A stretch of DNA of 64,000 nucleotides, from contig CAMKGM010000004.1 in NCBI GenBank assembly GCA_946412245.1, positions 1-64,000 of the forward strand. Reading direction: 5' to 3'. This stretch comes from an uncultured Bacteroidales bacterium (GTDB taxonomy: Bacteria; Bacteroidota; Bacteroidia; Bacteroidales; Muribaculaceae). The notes below the pieces were generated by a model, which saw only the letters and a list, made by a program, of their open reading frames with translations, was not told the DNA's origin and did not search any database. Every line of letters starts with the position of its first letter. Position 1 is the stretch's first letter. This document shows positions 37,213-45,555 of this stretch, piece by piece. Position numbers and translations under genes: made by a program.

Positions 37213-37781
37213 ATCACTAAACCTAAAGATTGATTTGGGTTAACCCAAGCAAAATAATCTGGGGATGTGTCAAATTACCGGCTCATCCCCTTTTTATATA
37301 GGAAGACAGGGAAGCGTGAATCATCCGGGAAAGCCGGGAAAGCCGGGAAGGGTGAATCTTTTGGGAAAGGTGGGAAAAGTGGGAAAATTGCGGTTGGTTT
37401 TCATGCAATCTACTGGTTTTTAGAGGTGTGTCCTATTTTTGGATTGTACTGCTTACGTCAACTATTGTACTGCTTACGTGAGAATAATGTGTACTTTCGT
37501 AAGATATGGGATATTGGAAGGATGTCAAAGAGCGTGGGTGTGCGGCAAAGATAGTGGAAATTGTGTGGTTGCGCGAGGGCAATAGCACACTCCGTGAATA
37601 AACTACGGATTAATCTGATTTGTTTGGATGCTGCAGAATAACCTCAAAAAGGACGAAAAGCTCGTCGCAGATGTCAAAGAACATGCCCGCAAGAACGGCA
37701 TTTCAATTCCATCATGTCCAAATGGACGGCGGTCAAACAGCCCGGTTTCTGGAGAATCTACAAAGAATTATGTTGTCCAGG
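37213..37781. other. Intergenic region with terminator, G-rich repeats and unassigned coding-like debris
   Basis: A terminator-like hairpin (GGGGATG/CATCCCC, 37261-37290, then five T) follows the peptidase. From about 37321 to 37390 there is a degenerate GGGAAAG-type purine repeat. Between 37640 and 37790 short stretches look protein-like in more than one frame (for example KDEKLVADVKEHARKNG), as if a gene had decayed, but I cannot assign a family. A 95-codon open frame at 37267-37554 is low-complexity and not credible. Confidence 0.5.
37261..37295 (+). terminator. Terminator after the M13 peptidase gene
   Basis: A 7-base-pair stem GGGGATG/CATCCCC with a 16-base loop is followed by five T. 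It is weaker than the others in the window. Confidence 0.6.
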
Positions 37782-38849
37782 TTATGAATTTGATTTTTCG
37801 AGTGTAAGGAAATTGCAGTGCATCATCGAACCATCGTCATCGCGCAGGTGGAACGCACCACCGGCACAGTAGTCCCACATGCGGCACCGTGCGCATTCAC
37901 CAGTTTTCATCCAGCGACGGTCACGCATTTGCTCAAAACGATTATTCCAAACATCCAGGAAACTATCTTCATAGATATTGCCTTGCTTATAGTTGGCACG
38001 AATGCTCATGCAGCCCGAAATGTCGCCATTGGCAAGTATTGAGGCTGTCATGATACCGGCATCACAGCGAAAACAATGGTCTCTCACTCTGGTTTCGTAG
38101 TCGCCTAAAAAACCTTCACAGCTATATGACAAATCAATTTGCCCCTGCTCACGAGTTTCAACGATGAAATCCATCACACTGCGATACTCGGCAGGAGTCA
38201 AGAATAATTCAGGGTCAAGTTTGGCGCGACCTTGCGGAAATATTGTGAATATGCGCCACTTTTTCACACCGGCCTCAATCAAGTATTGACGTAATTGAGG
38301 CAACGACGCAAGGTTGCGACGATTCACACAGGTAATCACATCCCACAACAAATTGCGAGTGCGCGTGAGCAGCCTCACGGCCGCCATAGCACCGTCAAAC
38401 GAATTGCCACGCAGCCAGTTATGATGACCCTCCAGTCCATCAAGGCTCACGGCAAGGGTCCCCAAACCGGCATCAATCATGCGCCGAAGCGTGGTCTCGG
38501 TGAGTAGCACGCCATTGGTCACAAAACCCCACAAGAAACCGCGTCGCGTAATCTCACGGCCACACTGTTCCAAGTCGGGGCGCACCAGCGGTTCTCCTCC
38601 CACCGTATTCACCTGCACATCGGCAGGATTCATGGCAGTAGCAATTTCATCAAGTACGCGAGTGAAGTGCTCCAAGGGCATGTCGGGCACTTGCGATATC
38701 TTTTTGCAGTCGCTTCCACAATGCCTACATGCCAAGTTGCAACGCAGTGTGCACTCCCAAAACAACTGACGCAACGGATGATGCTTCTCAAGCATCATCC
38801 TATCACGGCGCATCTTCTCAAGTTCAATAAGTTGTTTCGTCTTCATCAA
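37782..38849 (-). CDS. Radical SAM/SPASM enzyme associated with YGPP lipoproteins
   Basis: A 355-residue radical SAM enzyme. The 4Fe-4S/SAM motif is C37-x3-C41-x2-C44 (CNLACRHC), followed by the GGEP motif (NTVGGEPLVRPDL). The C-terminal 100 residues form a cysteine-rich SPASM/twitch-type region (HCFRCDAGI, GDISGCMSI, GECARCRMWDYCAGG and a final Cys) able to hold extra iron-sulfur clusters, as in peptide-modifying maturases. It is the last gene of a minus-strand operon behind two paralogous small lipoproteins, matching what I recall as the TIGR04133/TIGR04134 pairing of a Bacteroidales radical SAM enzyme with putative lipoproteins. The chemistry and substrate residue are unknown; modification of the lipoproteins is inferred. 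Confidence 0.85.
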   Translation of the reverse strand: MMKTKQLIELEKMRRDRMMLEKHHPLRQLFWECTLRCNLACRHCGSDCKKISQVPDMPLEHFTRVLDEIATAMNPADVQVNTVGGEPLVRPDLEQCGREITRRGFLWGFVTNGVLLTETTLRRMIDAGLGTLAVSLDGLEGHHNWLRGNSFDGAMAAVRLLTRTRNLLWDVITCVNRRNLASLPQLRQYLIEAGVKKWRIFTIFPQGRAKLDPELFLTPAEYRSVMDFIVETREQGQIDLSYSCEGFLGDYETRVRDHCFRCDAGIMTASILANGDISGCMSIRANYKQGNIYEDSFLDVWNNRFEQMRDRRWMKTGECARCRMWDYCAGGAFHLRDDDGSMMHCNFLTLEKSNS

Positions 38850-38882
38850 AAAACCGGATTATATCCAATCGGTCAAATTTGA

Positions 38883-39203
38883 TTAATTACTATCCGGATC
38901 AACAGTCACCTCGCCTTTTGGCTCGGGCTCGACTATGACCGGAGGCCCGTAAACATCTTCAACAGGTAAGATGGTATCCTTTACTATATCTCTCCTCATC
39001 ACAGAAGGTGGACCATAAACAAGGGGCTGAGGCTTAGGTGGCCTATTGGGCTCGGTCGAGGGTTGAACAGGCTGCGTTGGCCGTGTCGAGGGATCGGTTT
39101 CAGCAGTCTTCGAAGAGTGGCATGCTACTAAACCAAGAGCGCCCCCAAGAACCACGAAAGCACGCACCAACCATTTTTTTACTGAAAAAGCAGTTTTTTT
39201 CAT
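38883..39203 (-). CDS. Radical SAM-associated putative lipoprotein, copy 1
   Basis: With the start at 39203 the protein has 106 residues and aligns without gaps to the neighbouring paralogue; an ATG at 39209 would add two residues. The signal peptide MKKTAFSVKKWLVRAF leads to the lipobox LVAC with Cys28. The mature part is Pro/Thr/Glu-rich and low in complexity, with two YGPP motifs (LVYGPPSV and DVYGPPVIVEPEPKGE). It ends 33 bases before the radical SAM gene. It is a candidate substrate for that enzyme and probably ends up in the outer membrane; both points are inferred from context. Confidence 0.8.
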   Translation of the reverse strand: MKKTAFSVKKWLVRAFVVLGGALGLVACHSSKTAETDPSTRPTQPVQPSTEPNRPPKPQPLVYGPPSVMRRDIVKDTILPVEDVYGPPVIVEPEPKGEVTVDPDSN

Positions 39204-39232
39204 ATTCATGAAATAATAGTGATTAATAGTCA

Positions 39233-39577
39233 TTATTGCTTGGGAGGAATTTCGGCAGGTTCCTGCGGGTCGACGATAACAGGCGGACCATAGACATCGA
39301 CAACAGGATCAATCTCAACGGGCTCTGCTCCGTTCACTTCTCCGGGAGGCGGACCGTAAACACATTCTATAGGCTCCACTTCACTCTTCTGACCGGGGCT
39401 TATTGAGGCTGATGAAGAACGTTGCGTTACAGAAGAATTGCCTCTACTCGCTCCGCTACCTTGACCATTGCTTGAAGTGGTACCCACGTGCTGGCAAGAG
39501 GCAAATCCCAATACACCACCCACAGTAACGAGCATGCGTATAATCCATTTCTTGACAGTGAATGATGCTTTTTTCAT
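39233..39577 (-). CDS. Radical SAM-associated putative lipoprotein, copy 2
   Basis: A 114-residue putative lipoprotein and the first gene of the operon. Its signal peptide (MKKASFTVKKWIIRML) runs to Cys28 in the lipobox FASC, in exactly the same position as in the paralogue downstream. A Ser/Gly-rich linker follows, then two YGPP motifs (CVYGPPPGE, DVYGPPVIVDPQEPAE). A cysteine precedes the first YGPP motif here but not in the other copy. A minus-strand promoter lies 30-60 bases upstream. Confidence 0.8.
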   Translation of the reverse strand: MKKASFTVKKWIIRMLVTVGGVLGFASCQHVGTTSSNGQGSGASRGNSSVTQRSSSASISPGQKSEVEPIECVYGPPPGEVNGAEPVEIDPVVDVYGPPVIVDPQEPAEIPPKQ

Positions 39578-39606
39578 GAGATTATATATTTTTAAAATTC
39601 AACTTA

Positions 39607-39637
39607 CAAATATATAAAATATTTATTGAAAACACAA
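39607..39637 (-). promoter_or_regulatory. Promoter of the lipoprotein/radical SAM operon
   Basis: On the minus strand: TTG (39637-39635), 20 bases, TATATTTG (39614-39607), 30 bases before the first lipoprotein start. Confidence 0.65.
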
Positions 39638-39683
39638 AAAATATGCGATTTTTTCAAAAATCAGTCTTTAAAAAACAATTTAT

Positions 39684-40836
39684 TTAGGTGCGTTCCACTT
39701 CTTTCACGCCTTTGAGTGAGCGCATTTTCTTCATCAGTTCATCGAGATGGTCAAGGCTGTCAACACTTATCACCAAATAACCCTCAAACAATCCGTCGAG
39801 AGAATTGATGGTAATGTTGCGCAACATGGCATTACCTTCCTTGTTGATGAGCGAGGTCATGTTGGCCACAATGCCTATGTCGTCCTGACCCACGACACGC
39901 AACGTAGCCACAAACTGCTTGCCCATACGTCCCGACCACTCCGACTTGATGATGCGATAAGGATACTTTTCTTTCAGGTGTTTCAGGTTGCCACAATCGC
40001 TGCGATGTATCTTGATAGCACCGTCGCTGGCAATGAATCCCATGATTCTATCTCCATAAATGGGATTGCAGCACTTCGACAGTTTGTAATTGATGCCTTT
40101 CACATTTTCACCTATCACCAGAATGTCGTCACTTTCTTGTTCATCGCTCTTTTTGCTCACAAGCACGAAATTCTCGGCTGTCTCATGACTGCTGACCGTC
40201 TCGGTTTGGCGCTTCATGAACTCAACATACTGGTCAATCGTGGCAACCACATCCAGATTCCTGTCGTGCAGTTCCACATAGAAGTCGTTAATGTTCTTAA
40301 AGCCCTGTTTCTTGATGAACTTGGCAAGCATCGCGTCATCTGAATCCACTTTACGGTTCTTCATGCGACGCGTCAGCATCTCCCTGCCTATCTCGGCCTT
40401 TTTGAGGTTGGCCTCGTTGATGGCCTGCTTAATCTTATTGCGGGCTTTTGAGGTAACAACATAGTTCAGCCAATCCTGACGCGGCACCTGGGTTGACGAT
40501 GTCATAATCTCAACCGTATCGCCACTCTTGAGCACATAATTGATTTTCTGTGTCTTGCCGTCAATCTTTGCACCCGTGCAACGGCAACCTATCTTGGTGT
40601 GAATGTGAAACGCAAAGTCAAGCACTGTGGCGCCCTGACGCAACTTGAACAAGTCTCCTTTAGGAGTGAACACAAACACCTCTTTTTCATACAAGTTCAT
40701 GTTCATGTTCCTGATGAGTTCCATTTGCCCGTCAACACCGGCTTCAAGCACTTCGCGCACATTATTCATCCACTGATCAATCTCGCCTTCACTCTTCACG
40801 CCCTTGTAACGCCAGTGAGCAGCAAGACATCGCTTC
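39684..40836 (-). pseudogene. 5'-truncated duplicate of the rel gene (TGS-ZFD-ACT part only)
   Basis: The 385-codon frame repeats the C-terminal half of the full-length RelA/SpoT gene at 43318-45546. It starts within the end of the synthetase domain (AAHWRYKGVKSEGE) and includes the TGS domain, the helical and zinc-finger-like regions and the C-terminal ACT domain (VVGQDDIGIVANMTSLI). The hydrolase and catalytic synthetase domains are absent. Alignment is gap-free at an offset of 3634 bases; I found no differences in the interior and only a few substitutions at the two edges (for example the end KEVERT-TAA against KEVQRT-TGA). No promoter is visible. It is most likely non-functional, but a translated product could in principle bind ribosomes. 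Confidence 0.85.
39687..40835. repeat. Direct repeat of rel 3' region, left copy
   Basis: About 1.15 kb, nearly identical and co-linear with 43321-44469 in the same orientation. The interval between the two copies holds the htpG fragment, ridA and the C10 protease gene. Confidence 0.9.
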
Positions 40837-40837
40837 C

Positions 40838-41377
40838 ACACTATTCAAAGCGGTGATTCCGGAAGTGGAAAAAAGCAATTTCTATGTATCTTTCGCCACT
40901 ATGGCGCCCACCGACAAGCCCATCATCATCACCCAAAGTGAGTATATGCGACGCATGAAAGAGATGGCTCAGTTCCAGCCGGGCATGAGCTTCTATGGTG
41001 AGATGCCTAACGCTTACAACCTTACGCTCAACACCAACCACAATCTCATCACCAGCGTCATTGAAAATGCTGAAAAAGCACTCGAAAGCGAACTTAAACC
41101 AATCAATGAAGATTTGGCTGCTACGGCTAATGTTATCAAGGCTATACGAGACCTGAACAAGGACGGAAAAGGCGTCCCCGACGACAAAAAGAAGGACCTT
41201 GAAGACAACGAAGCGCACGAGCGTGAATTGCGTGATAAAAAGACGGCTGCCATCACACGCTATGCCCAAGACCAAGACAAGGTGAAGCAGCTCATCGACA
41301 TTGCGCTTCTCGGTAACGGACTGCTCAAGGGAGAGGCACTAAACAACTTCCTGCAGCGCTCTATCGACCTGCTATAA
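40838..41377 (+). pseudogene. htpG: 3' fragment of htpG (Hsp90 C-terminal domain)
   Basis: The frame encodes about 180 residues that match the C-terminal domain of bacterial Hsp90: STLFKAVIPEVEK, VSFATMAPTDKPIIITQSEY, MRRMKEMAQFQPGMSFYGE, and the ending VKQLIDIALLGNGLLKGEA. The N-terminal ATPase and the middle domain (some 500 residues) are missing. The 5' break coincides with the 5' break of the truncated rel copy, which runs the other way, so two gene ends are joined head to head. A terminator-like hairpin downstream (41413-41441) is probably the original htpG terminator. Confidence 0.85.
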
Positions 41378-41412
41378 ACTCGCAACGCTTCTGAGGAGCT
41401 ATACAAAATAAA

Positions 41413-41441
41413 TAAAGGTGTGCTTTTCCTGCACACCTTTA
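41413..41441. terminator. Hairpin between htpG fragment and ridA
   Basis: An 11-base-pair stem (41413-41423 with 41431-41441) and a 7-base loop, lying between convergent genes. The stem is A/T at its base, so it may act in both directions. The T-run is short. Confidence 0.6.
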
Positions 41442-41461
41442 TGCGTTTTCATAACCTAATG

Positions 41462-41839
41462 TCACCTGGCTGCTATGCACTCTATTTCAACAAGTGCGCC
41501 TTTTGGCAGGTCCTTCACAGCAAAGGCTGAACGTGCAGGATATGGTTGCCCGAAAAACTCTGCATAAACCTCATTCATTGGACCAAAGTTAGCTATATCC
41601 GACAGCAAAACAGTCGTCTTAACCACATTACTCAAGTCCAATCCGGCCGACTCCAGAATCGCTTTGGCATTGAGTAGAGACTGCCGTGTCTGCTCCTTGA
41701 TGCCGCCATCCGGGAATGCGCCTGTTGAGGGATCTATCGGTAGCTGACCCGACAAGAAAATCATGCCATTCACTTCAATTCCTTGACTGTAAGGTCCAAT
41801 AGCCGCAGGGGCATTGTTCGTGTTCAATACGTTTTTCAT
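41462..41839 (-). CDS. RidA family enamine/imine deaminase
   Basis: A 125-residue protein of the RidA/YjgF/UK114 family, which hydrolyses reactive enamine/imine intermediates such as 2-aminoacrylate. Family features are IGPYSQGIEVNG near the N-terminus, the GQLPIDP segment, the conserved arginine in YPARSAFAVKDLPKGA, and the C-terminal VEIECIA. A minus-strand TAATTTTG (41888-41881) lies 42 bases upstream of the start. It is bracketed by the htpG fragment and a divergent protease gene inside the segment between the two rel copies. Confidence 0.95.
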   Translation of the reverse strand: MKNVLNTNNAPAAIGPYSQGIEVNGMIFLSGQLPIDPSTGAFPDGGIKEQTRQSLLNAKAILESAGLDLSNVVKTTVLLSDIANFGPMNEVYAEFFGQPYPARSAFAVKDLPKGALVEIECIAAR

Positions 41840-41961
41840 CTTTTTTCTTGGTTTTTCGTTGTTTGTTGTTTAGTTCTTTACAAAATTACAAATAAATTCG
41901 TGCTTAATAATCAATTCGAGTAAAAAATAGTCTCATCATGGTAATTATTTGAGAATTTATG

Positions 41962-41969
41962 TATATTTG
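41962..41969 (+). promoter_or_regulatory. Promoter -7 box of the C10 protease gene
   Basis: TATATTTG fits the consensus and is 13 bases before the chosen start at 41983. This rules out the longer frame starting at 41959 and implies a very short leader. Confidence 0.55.
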
Positions 41970-41982
41970 CAAAAAAAAAGCT

Positions 41983-43278
41983 ATGATTATGACTATATTA
42001 AGGTTTTTTTTATCCATCGCAATCACTCTTGTCGCCTCTACGGCTTGGTGTGGCACCCGCAGCGCACTTAATCCCATGCGCATGGCTGCCATGAGAGTGT
42101 TAAACTCTTCCCGAAATCCACAACTTGTGGCAACTTTACCAAACATGGAGGTCTACGAAAATAACAATGGCGGATTCGCCATCGTTGCCGGCAATGCCAC
42201 GTCGCCCAAAGTACTGGCCTACTCACCCTCGGGTTCATTTCAGCAAGCCGCCGATAACCCCGGTTTTAGTTGGTGGTTAAAAGCTGTCGGCAACGCCACG
42301 CTCAAAGAAACCCCTAAACCCGACACCACAAGGTTCGCGCCTTTCATTGCTCCACTCATCACCAGCAAATGGGGGCAAAACGAACCATGCCGTTACATGT
42401 GCCCCTTTCTTGAATACAATCCCGATTTAAGCAAATACGGCATCTACATCCCCGACAGCACACACAATGCGGTGGGTTGTGGACCCGCTGCAATGGCTCA
42501 ACTAATGTATTACTATAAATATCCACAGCATGGCACCGGTAGTGCTTCGGTAGTAGTTAAATACGACCAAGCTAACGTAACGCTCAACGTCGACTTCGAG
42601 AGTGCGGCCTATGACTGGCAAAACATGCTCGACGATTATAGCGGAACATACTCTACCGCCAATGGCATGGCTGTGGCACAGTTGTGCTACCACGCTGCTG
42701 TTGCAGCCAAAGCAAACTGGACGCGACTGGGTGGCGCTACTTTCGACGAAGACATCCTGAATGCTATGATCAACCACTTCAACTATAACGATAGTGCGCG
42801 TTTTATTCCACGACCTCTCTACCAAGACCAAGAATGGATGGATATGCTCTACACTATGCTCAACAACGGGCAACCGGTTTTGTATTCCGGTAAGGATATC
42901 AACTTCCAAGTTGGCATCCTCGTGGGGCATAATTTCATTATCGACGGATATGACGAGCAAGGCCTCGTGCACGTGAACTGGGGATGGCACGGCAGTCAAG
43001 ACGGATATTTCGATATTGCTACGCTCACAACGGGCATTCTTTCGTTCGACGACTGGCAGGGCATGTATGTCGACCTGTACCCCGAGGTACAAACAATCGC
43101 CGGTGATGTCAATGGCGACGGACTGGTAAACGTGATGGATGTTACTGCCGTCATCAACCACATTTTGGGCGACACACCCACACATTTCAATTCTCAAGCC
43201 GCCGACATGAACAACGACAACAGCATTAATGTGATTGATGTCACTGCAATCATTAACCACATTTTAACAGGACTATAA
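41983..43278 (+). CDS. Secreted C10 family cysteine protease (streptopain-like) with dockerin
   Basis: A 431-residue protein with a signal peptide (ending STAWCG), a propeptide region of about 90 residues resembling the Spi/C10 inhibitor type (MEVYENNNGGFAIVAGNA), and a C10 catalytic domain. The latter shows ITSKWGQNEPCRYMCP, the nucleophile Cys166 in GCGPAAMAQ, His316 in GHNFIIDGY and HVNWGWHGSQDGYF. The last 60 residues are two dockerin repeats (GDVNGDGLVNVMDVTAVI, DMNNDNSINVIDVTAII). C10 proteases of gut Bacteroidales are exported and can act on host or bacterial proteins. It lies between the two direct repeats of the rel 3' region, so it could be lost by recombination. Confidence 0.93.
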   Translation: MIMTILRFFLSIAITLVASTAWCGTRSALNPMRMAAMRVLNSSRNPQLVATLPNMEVYENNNGGFAIVAGNATSPKVLAYSPSGSFQQAADNPGFSWWLKAVGNATLKETPKPDTTRFAPFIAPLITSKWGQNEPCRYMCPFLEYNPDLSKYGIYIPDSTHNAVGCGPAAMAQLMYYYKYPQHGTGSASVVVKYDQANVTLNVDFESAAYDWQNMLDDYSGTYSTANGMAVAQLCYHAAVAAKANWTRLGGATFDEDILNAMINHFNYNDSARFIPRPLYQDQEWMDMLYTMLNNGQPVLYSGKDINFQVGILVGHNFIIDGYDEQGLVHVNWGWHGSQDGYFDIATLTTGILSFDDWQGMYVDLYPEVQTIAGDVNGDGLVNVMDVTAVINHILGDTPTHFNSQAADMNNDNSINVIDVTAIINHILTGL

Positions 43279-43317
43279 AAAGTTGTCATTCTTTTGCAAC
43301 ATCGGCCACTTAACCGC

Positions 43318-45546
43318 TCAGGTGCGCTGCACTTCTTTCACGCCTTTGAGTGAGCGCATTTTCTTCATCAGTTCATCGAGATGGTCAAGGCTGTCAACAC
43401 TTATCACCAAATAACCCTCAAACAATCCGTCGAGAGAATTGATGGTAATGTTGCGCAACATGGCATTACCTTCCTTGTTGATGAGCGAGGTCATGTTGGC
43501 CACAATGCCTATGTCGTCCTGACCCACGACACGCAACGTAGCCACAAACTGCTTGCCCATACGTCCCGACCACTCCGACTTGATGATGCGATAAGGATAC
43601 TTTTCTTTCAGGTGTTTCAGGTTGCCACAATCGCTGCGATGTATCTTGATAGCACCGTCGCTGGCAATGAATCCCATGATTCTATCTCCATAAATGGGAT
43701 TGCAGCACTTCGACAGTTTGTAATTGATGCCTTTCACATTTTCACCTATCACCAGAATGTCGTCACTTTCTTGTTCATCGCTCTTTTTGCTCACAAGCAC
43801 GAAATTCTCGGCTGTCTCATGACTGCTGACCGTCTCGGTTTGGCGCTTCATGAACTCAACATACTGGTCAATCGTGGCAACCACATCCAGATTCCTGTCG
43901 TGCAGTTCCACATAGAAGTCGTTAATGTTCTTAAAGCCCTGTTTCTTGATGAACTTGGCAAGCATCGCGTCATCTGAATCCACTTTACGGTTCTTCATGC
44001 GACGCGTCAGCATCTCCCTGCCTATCTCGGCCTTTTTGAGGTTGGCCTCGTTGATGGCCTGCTTAATCTTATTGCGGGCTTTTGAGGTAACAACATAGTT
44101 CAGCCAATCCTGACGCGGCACCTGGGTTGACGATGTCATAATCTCAACCGTATCGCCACTCTTGAGCACATAATTGATTTTCTGTGTCTTGCCGTCAATC
44201 TTTGCACCCGTGCAACGGCAACCTATCTTGGTGTGAATGTGAAACGCAAAGTCAAGCACTGTGGCGCCCTGACGCAACTTGAACAAGTCTCCTTTAGGAG
44301 TGAACACAAACACCTCTTTTTCATACAAGTTCATGTTCATGTTCCTGATGAGTTCCATTTGCCCGTCAACACCGGCTTCAAGCACTTCGCGCACATTATT
44401 CATCCACTGATCAATCTCGCCTTCACTTTTCACGCCCTTGTAACGCCAGTGAGCTGCAAGGCCTCGCTCCGCAACCTCATCCATGCGTTGCGTTCGAATT
44501 TGAACTTCCACCCACTTGTCTTCAGGGCCTCGCACAGTGATGTGAAGCGACTCATAACCATTAGATTTGGGTATTGTAATCCAGTCACGAAGACGCGACA
44601 CATTGGCCATATAGATATCAGTCACTATCGAGTAGGCAATCCAGCAGGCCTTTTTCTCTTCGTCAACAGGTGTATCTAAAATAATGCGTATCGCAAACAG
44701 GTCATACACTCCGTTAAGATCCACACCCTGCTTCACCATCTTATTCCAAATGCTATTAATCGATTTTGTGCGACCTTTCATCTCATATTTAAGGCCGCTC
44801 TTGTCAAGTGCCTCCTTAATGGGTTTCACAAAATCGGCTATATACTTATCGCGGTTCACTTTCGTTTCATTCAGTTTCCGTGCGATTTGATTATAAACCT
44901 TGCGATTCAAGTACTTAAGCGACAAGTCTTCAAGTTCTGATTTAATACCGTACAGACCCAGCTTATGAGCCAACGGAGCATAGAGATAGCGCGACTCGGT
45001 TGAGATTTCACGCACAAATTTTTCATCTTCGTGAAGATTAATTTCACGCATCAAGGCAAGGCGGTCAACAATCATGATAATCACCACTCTGATGTCGGCG
45101 GCGAACGACAATAGCAACTTGTGAAAATTGTCATCCTCAACCGCAGCCTGCTTGCGGTAAAGCTCCGACACATTAACGAGCCCCTTGACCAGTTTGGCAA
45201 TGTCTTCACCAAACAGCTTACGCACATTTTCCACTGTCACATAGCCGCTACGAGCCAAGTTGAACAATAGCGTCGCTATCACCATGCTGCGGTCAGGAGC
45301 AATATTTTCAGTCAAAGTCAACGCAGTGCGCAAGAATCGCACCACCGGATTCAAACCATACTTGTCGCGAACGTAGTGCCCATTAGACACCGCTCCCCGC
45401 AGAATGCGGTCTACCTGATTCACATCAGCCACAGTCAACTGGCTGTCCAGCATACGGATAAGTCGTTTAATCATTGACTGAACCTGAGCAAGTTCTTCAC
45501 GTGTGAAATAGGGGTGATTCATATATTTTTTTAAAGTATTTGTCAT
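43318..45546 (-). CDS. RelA/SpoT family (p)ppGpp synthetase, hydrolase motif degenerate
   Basis: The frame gives 742 residues from the ATG at 45546; a promoter box (45563-45556) lies so close that the ATG at 45522 (MNHPYFTREE) may be the real start. Domains in order: HD-like (about 30-180), synthetase (about 230-360, with IPKSNGYESLHITV and EVQIRTQRMDEVAERG), TGS, helical/zinc-finger-like, and ACT. In the HD domain the usual 'LLHD' motif reads LLFN (Phe95-Asn96), and 'DRLHNMRT' reads DRLALMRE, so ppGpp hydrolysis is probably lost and the enzyme may be synthetase-only (RelA-like). A truncated copy of its 3' half lies 3634 bases away. Confidence 0.93.
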   Translation of the reverse strand: MTNTLKKYMNHPYFTREELAQVQSMIKRLIRMLDSQLTVADVNQVDRILRGAVSNGHYVRDKYGLNPVVRFLRTALTLTENIAPDRSMVIATLLFNLARSGYVTVENVRKLFGEDIAKLVKGLVNVSELYRKQAAVEDDNFHKLLLSFAADIRVVIIMIVDRLALMREINLHEDEKFVREISTESRYLYAPLAHKLGLYGIKSELEDLSLKYLNRKVYNQIARKLNETKVNRDKYIADFVKPIKEALDKSGLKYEMKGRTKSINSIWNKMVKQGVDLNGVYDLFAIRIILDTPVDEEKKACWIAYSIVTDIYMANVSRLRDWITIPKSNGYESLHITVRGPEDKWVEVQIRTQRMDEVAERGLAAHWRYKGVKSEGEIDQWMNNVREVLEAGVDGQMELIRNMNMNLYEKEVFVFTPKGDLFKLRQGATVLDFAFHIHTKIGCRCTGAKIDGKTQKINYVLKSGDTVEIMTSSTQVPRQDWLNYVVTSKARNKIKQAINEANLKKAEIGREMLTRRMKNRKVDSDDAMLAKFIKKQGFKNINDFYVELHDRNLDVVATIDQYVEFMKRQTETVSSHETAENFVLVSKKSDEQESDDILVIGENVKGINYKLSKCCNPIYGDRIMGFIASDGAIKIHRSDCGNLKHLKEKYPYRIIKSEWSGRMGKQFVATLRVVGQDDIGIVANMTSLINKEGNAMLRNITINSLDGLFEGYLVISVDSLDHLDELMKKMRSLKGVKEVQRT
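43321..44469. repeat. Direct repeat of rel 3' region, right copy
   Basis: The part of the intact rel gene that is duplicated at 39687-40835. Similarity decays after the GTAACGCCAGTGAGC block near 44455. Confidence 0.9.
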
Positions 45547-45555
45547 TTTCAACCT

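Noticed and set aside
37267-37554. 95-codon open frame after the M13 peptidase
   Set aside because: The Gly/Lys repeats come from a GGGAAAG simple repeat, it overlaps the terminator, and nothing family-like is seen.
39684-44469. Insertion sequence or composite transposon made of the two rel copies
   Set aside because: The repeats are host rel sequence with no transposase or terminal inverted repeats; a duplication or rearrangement explains them better.
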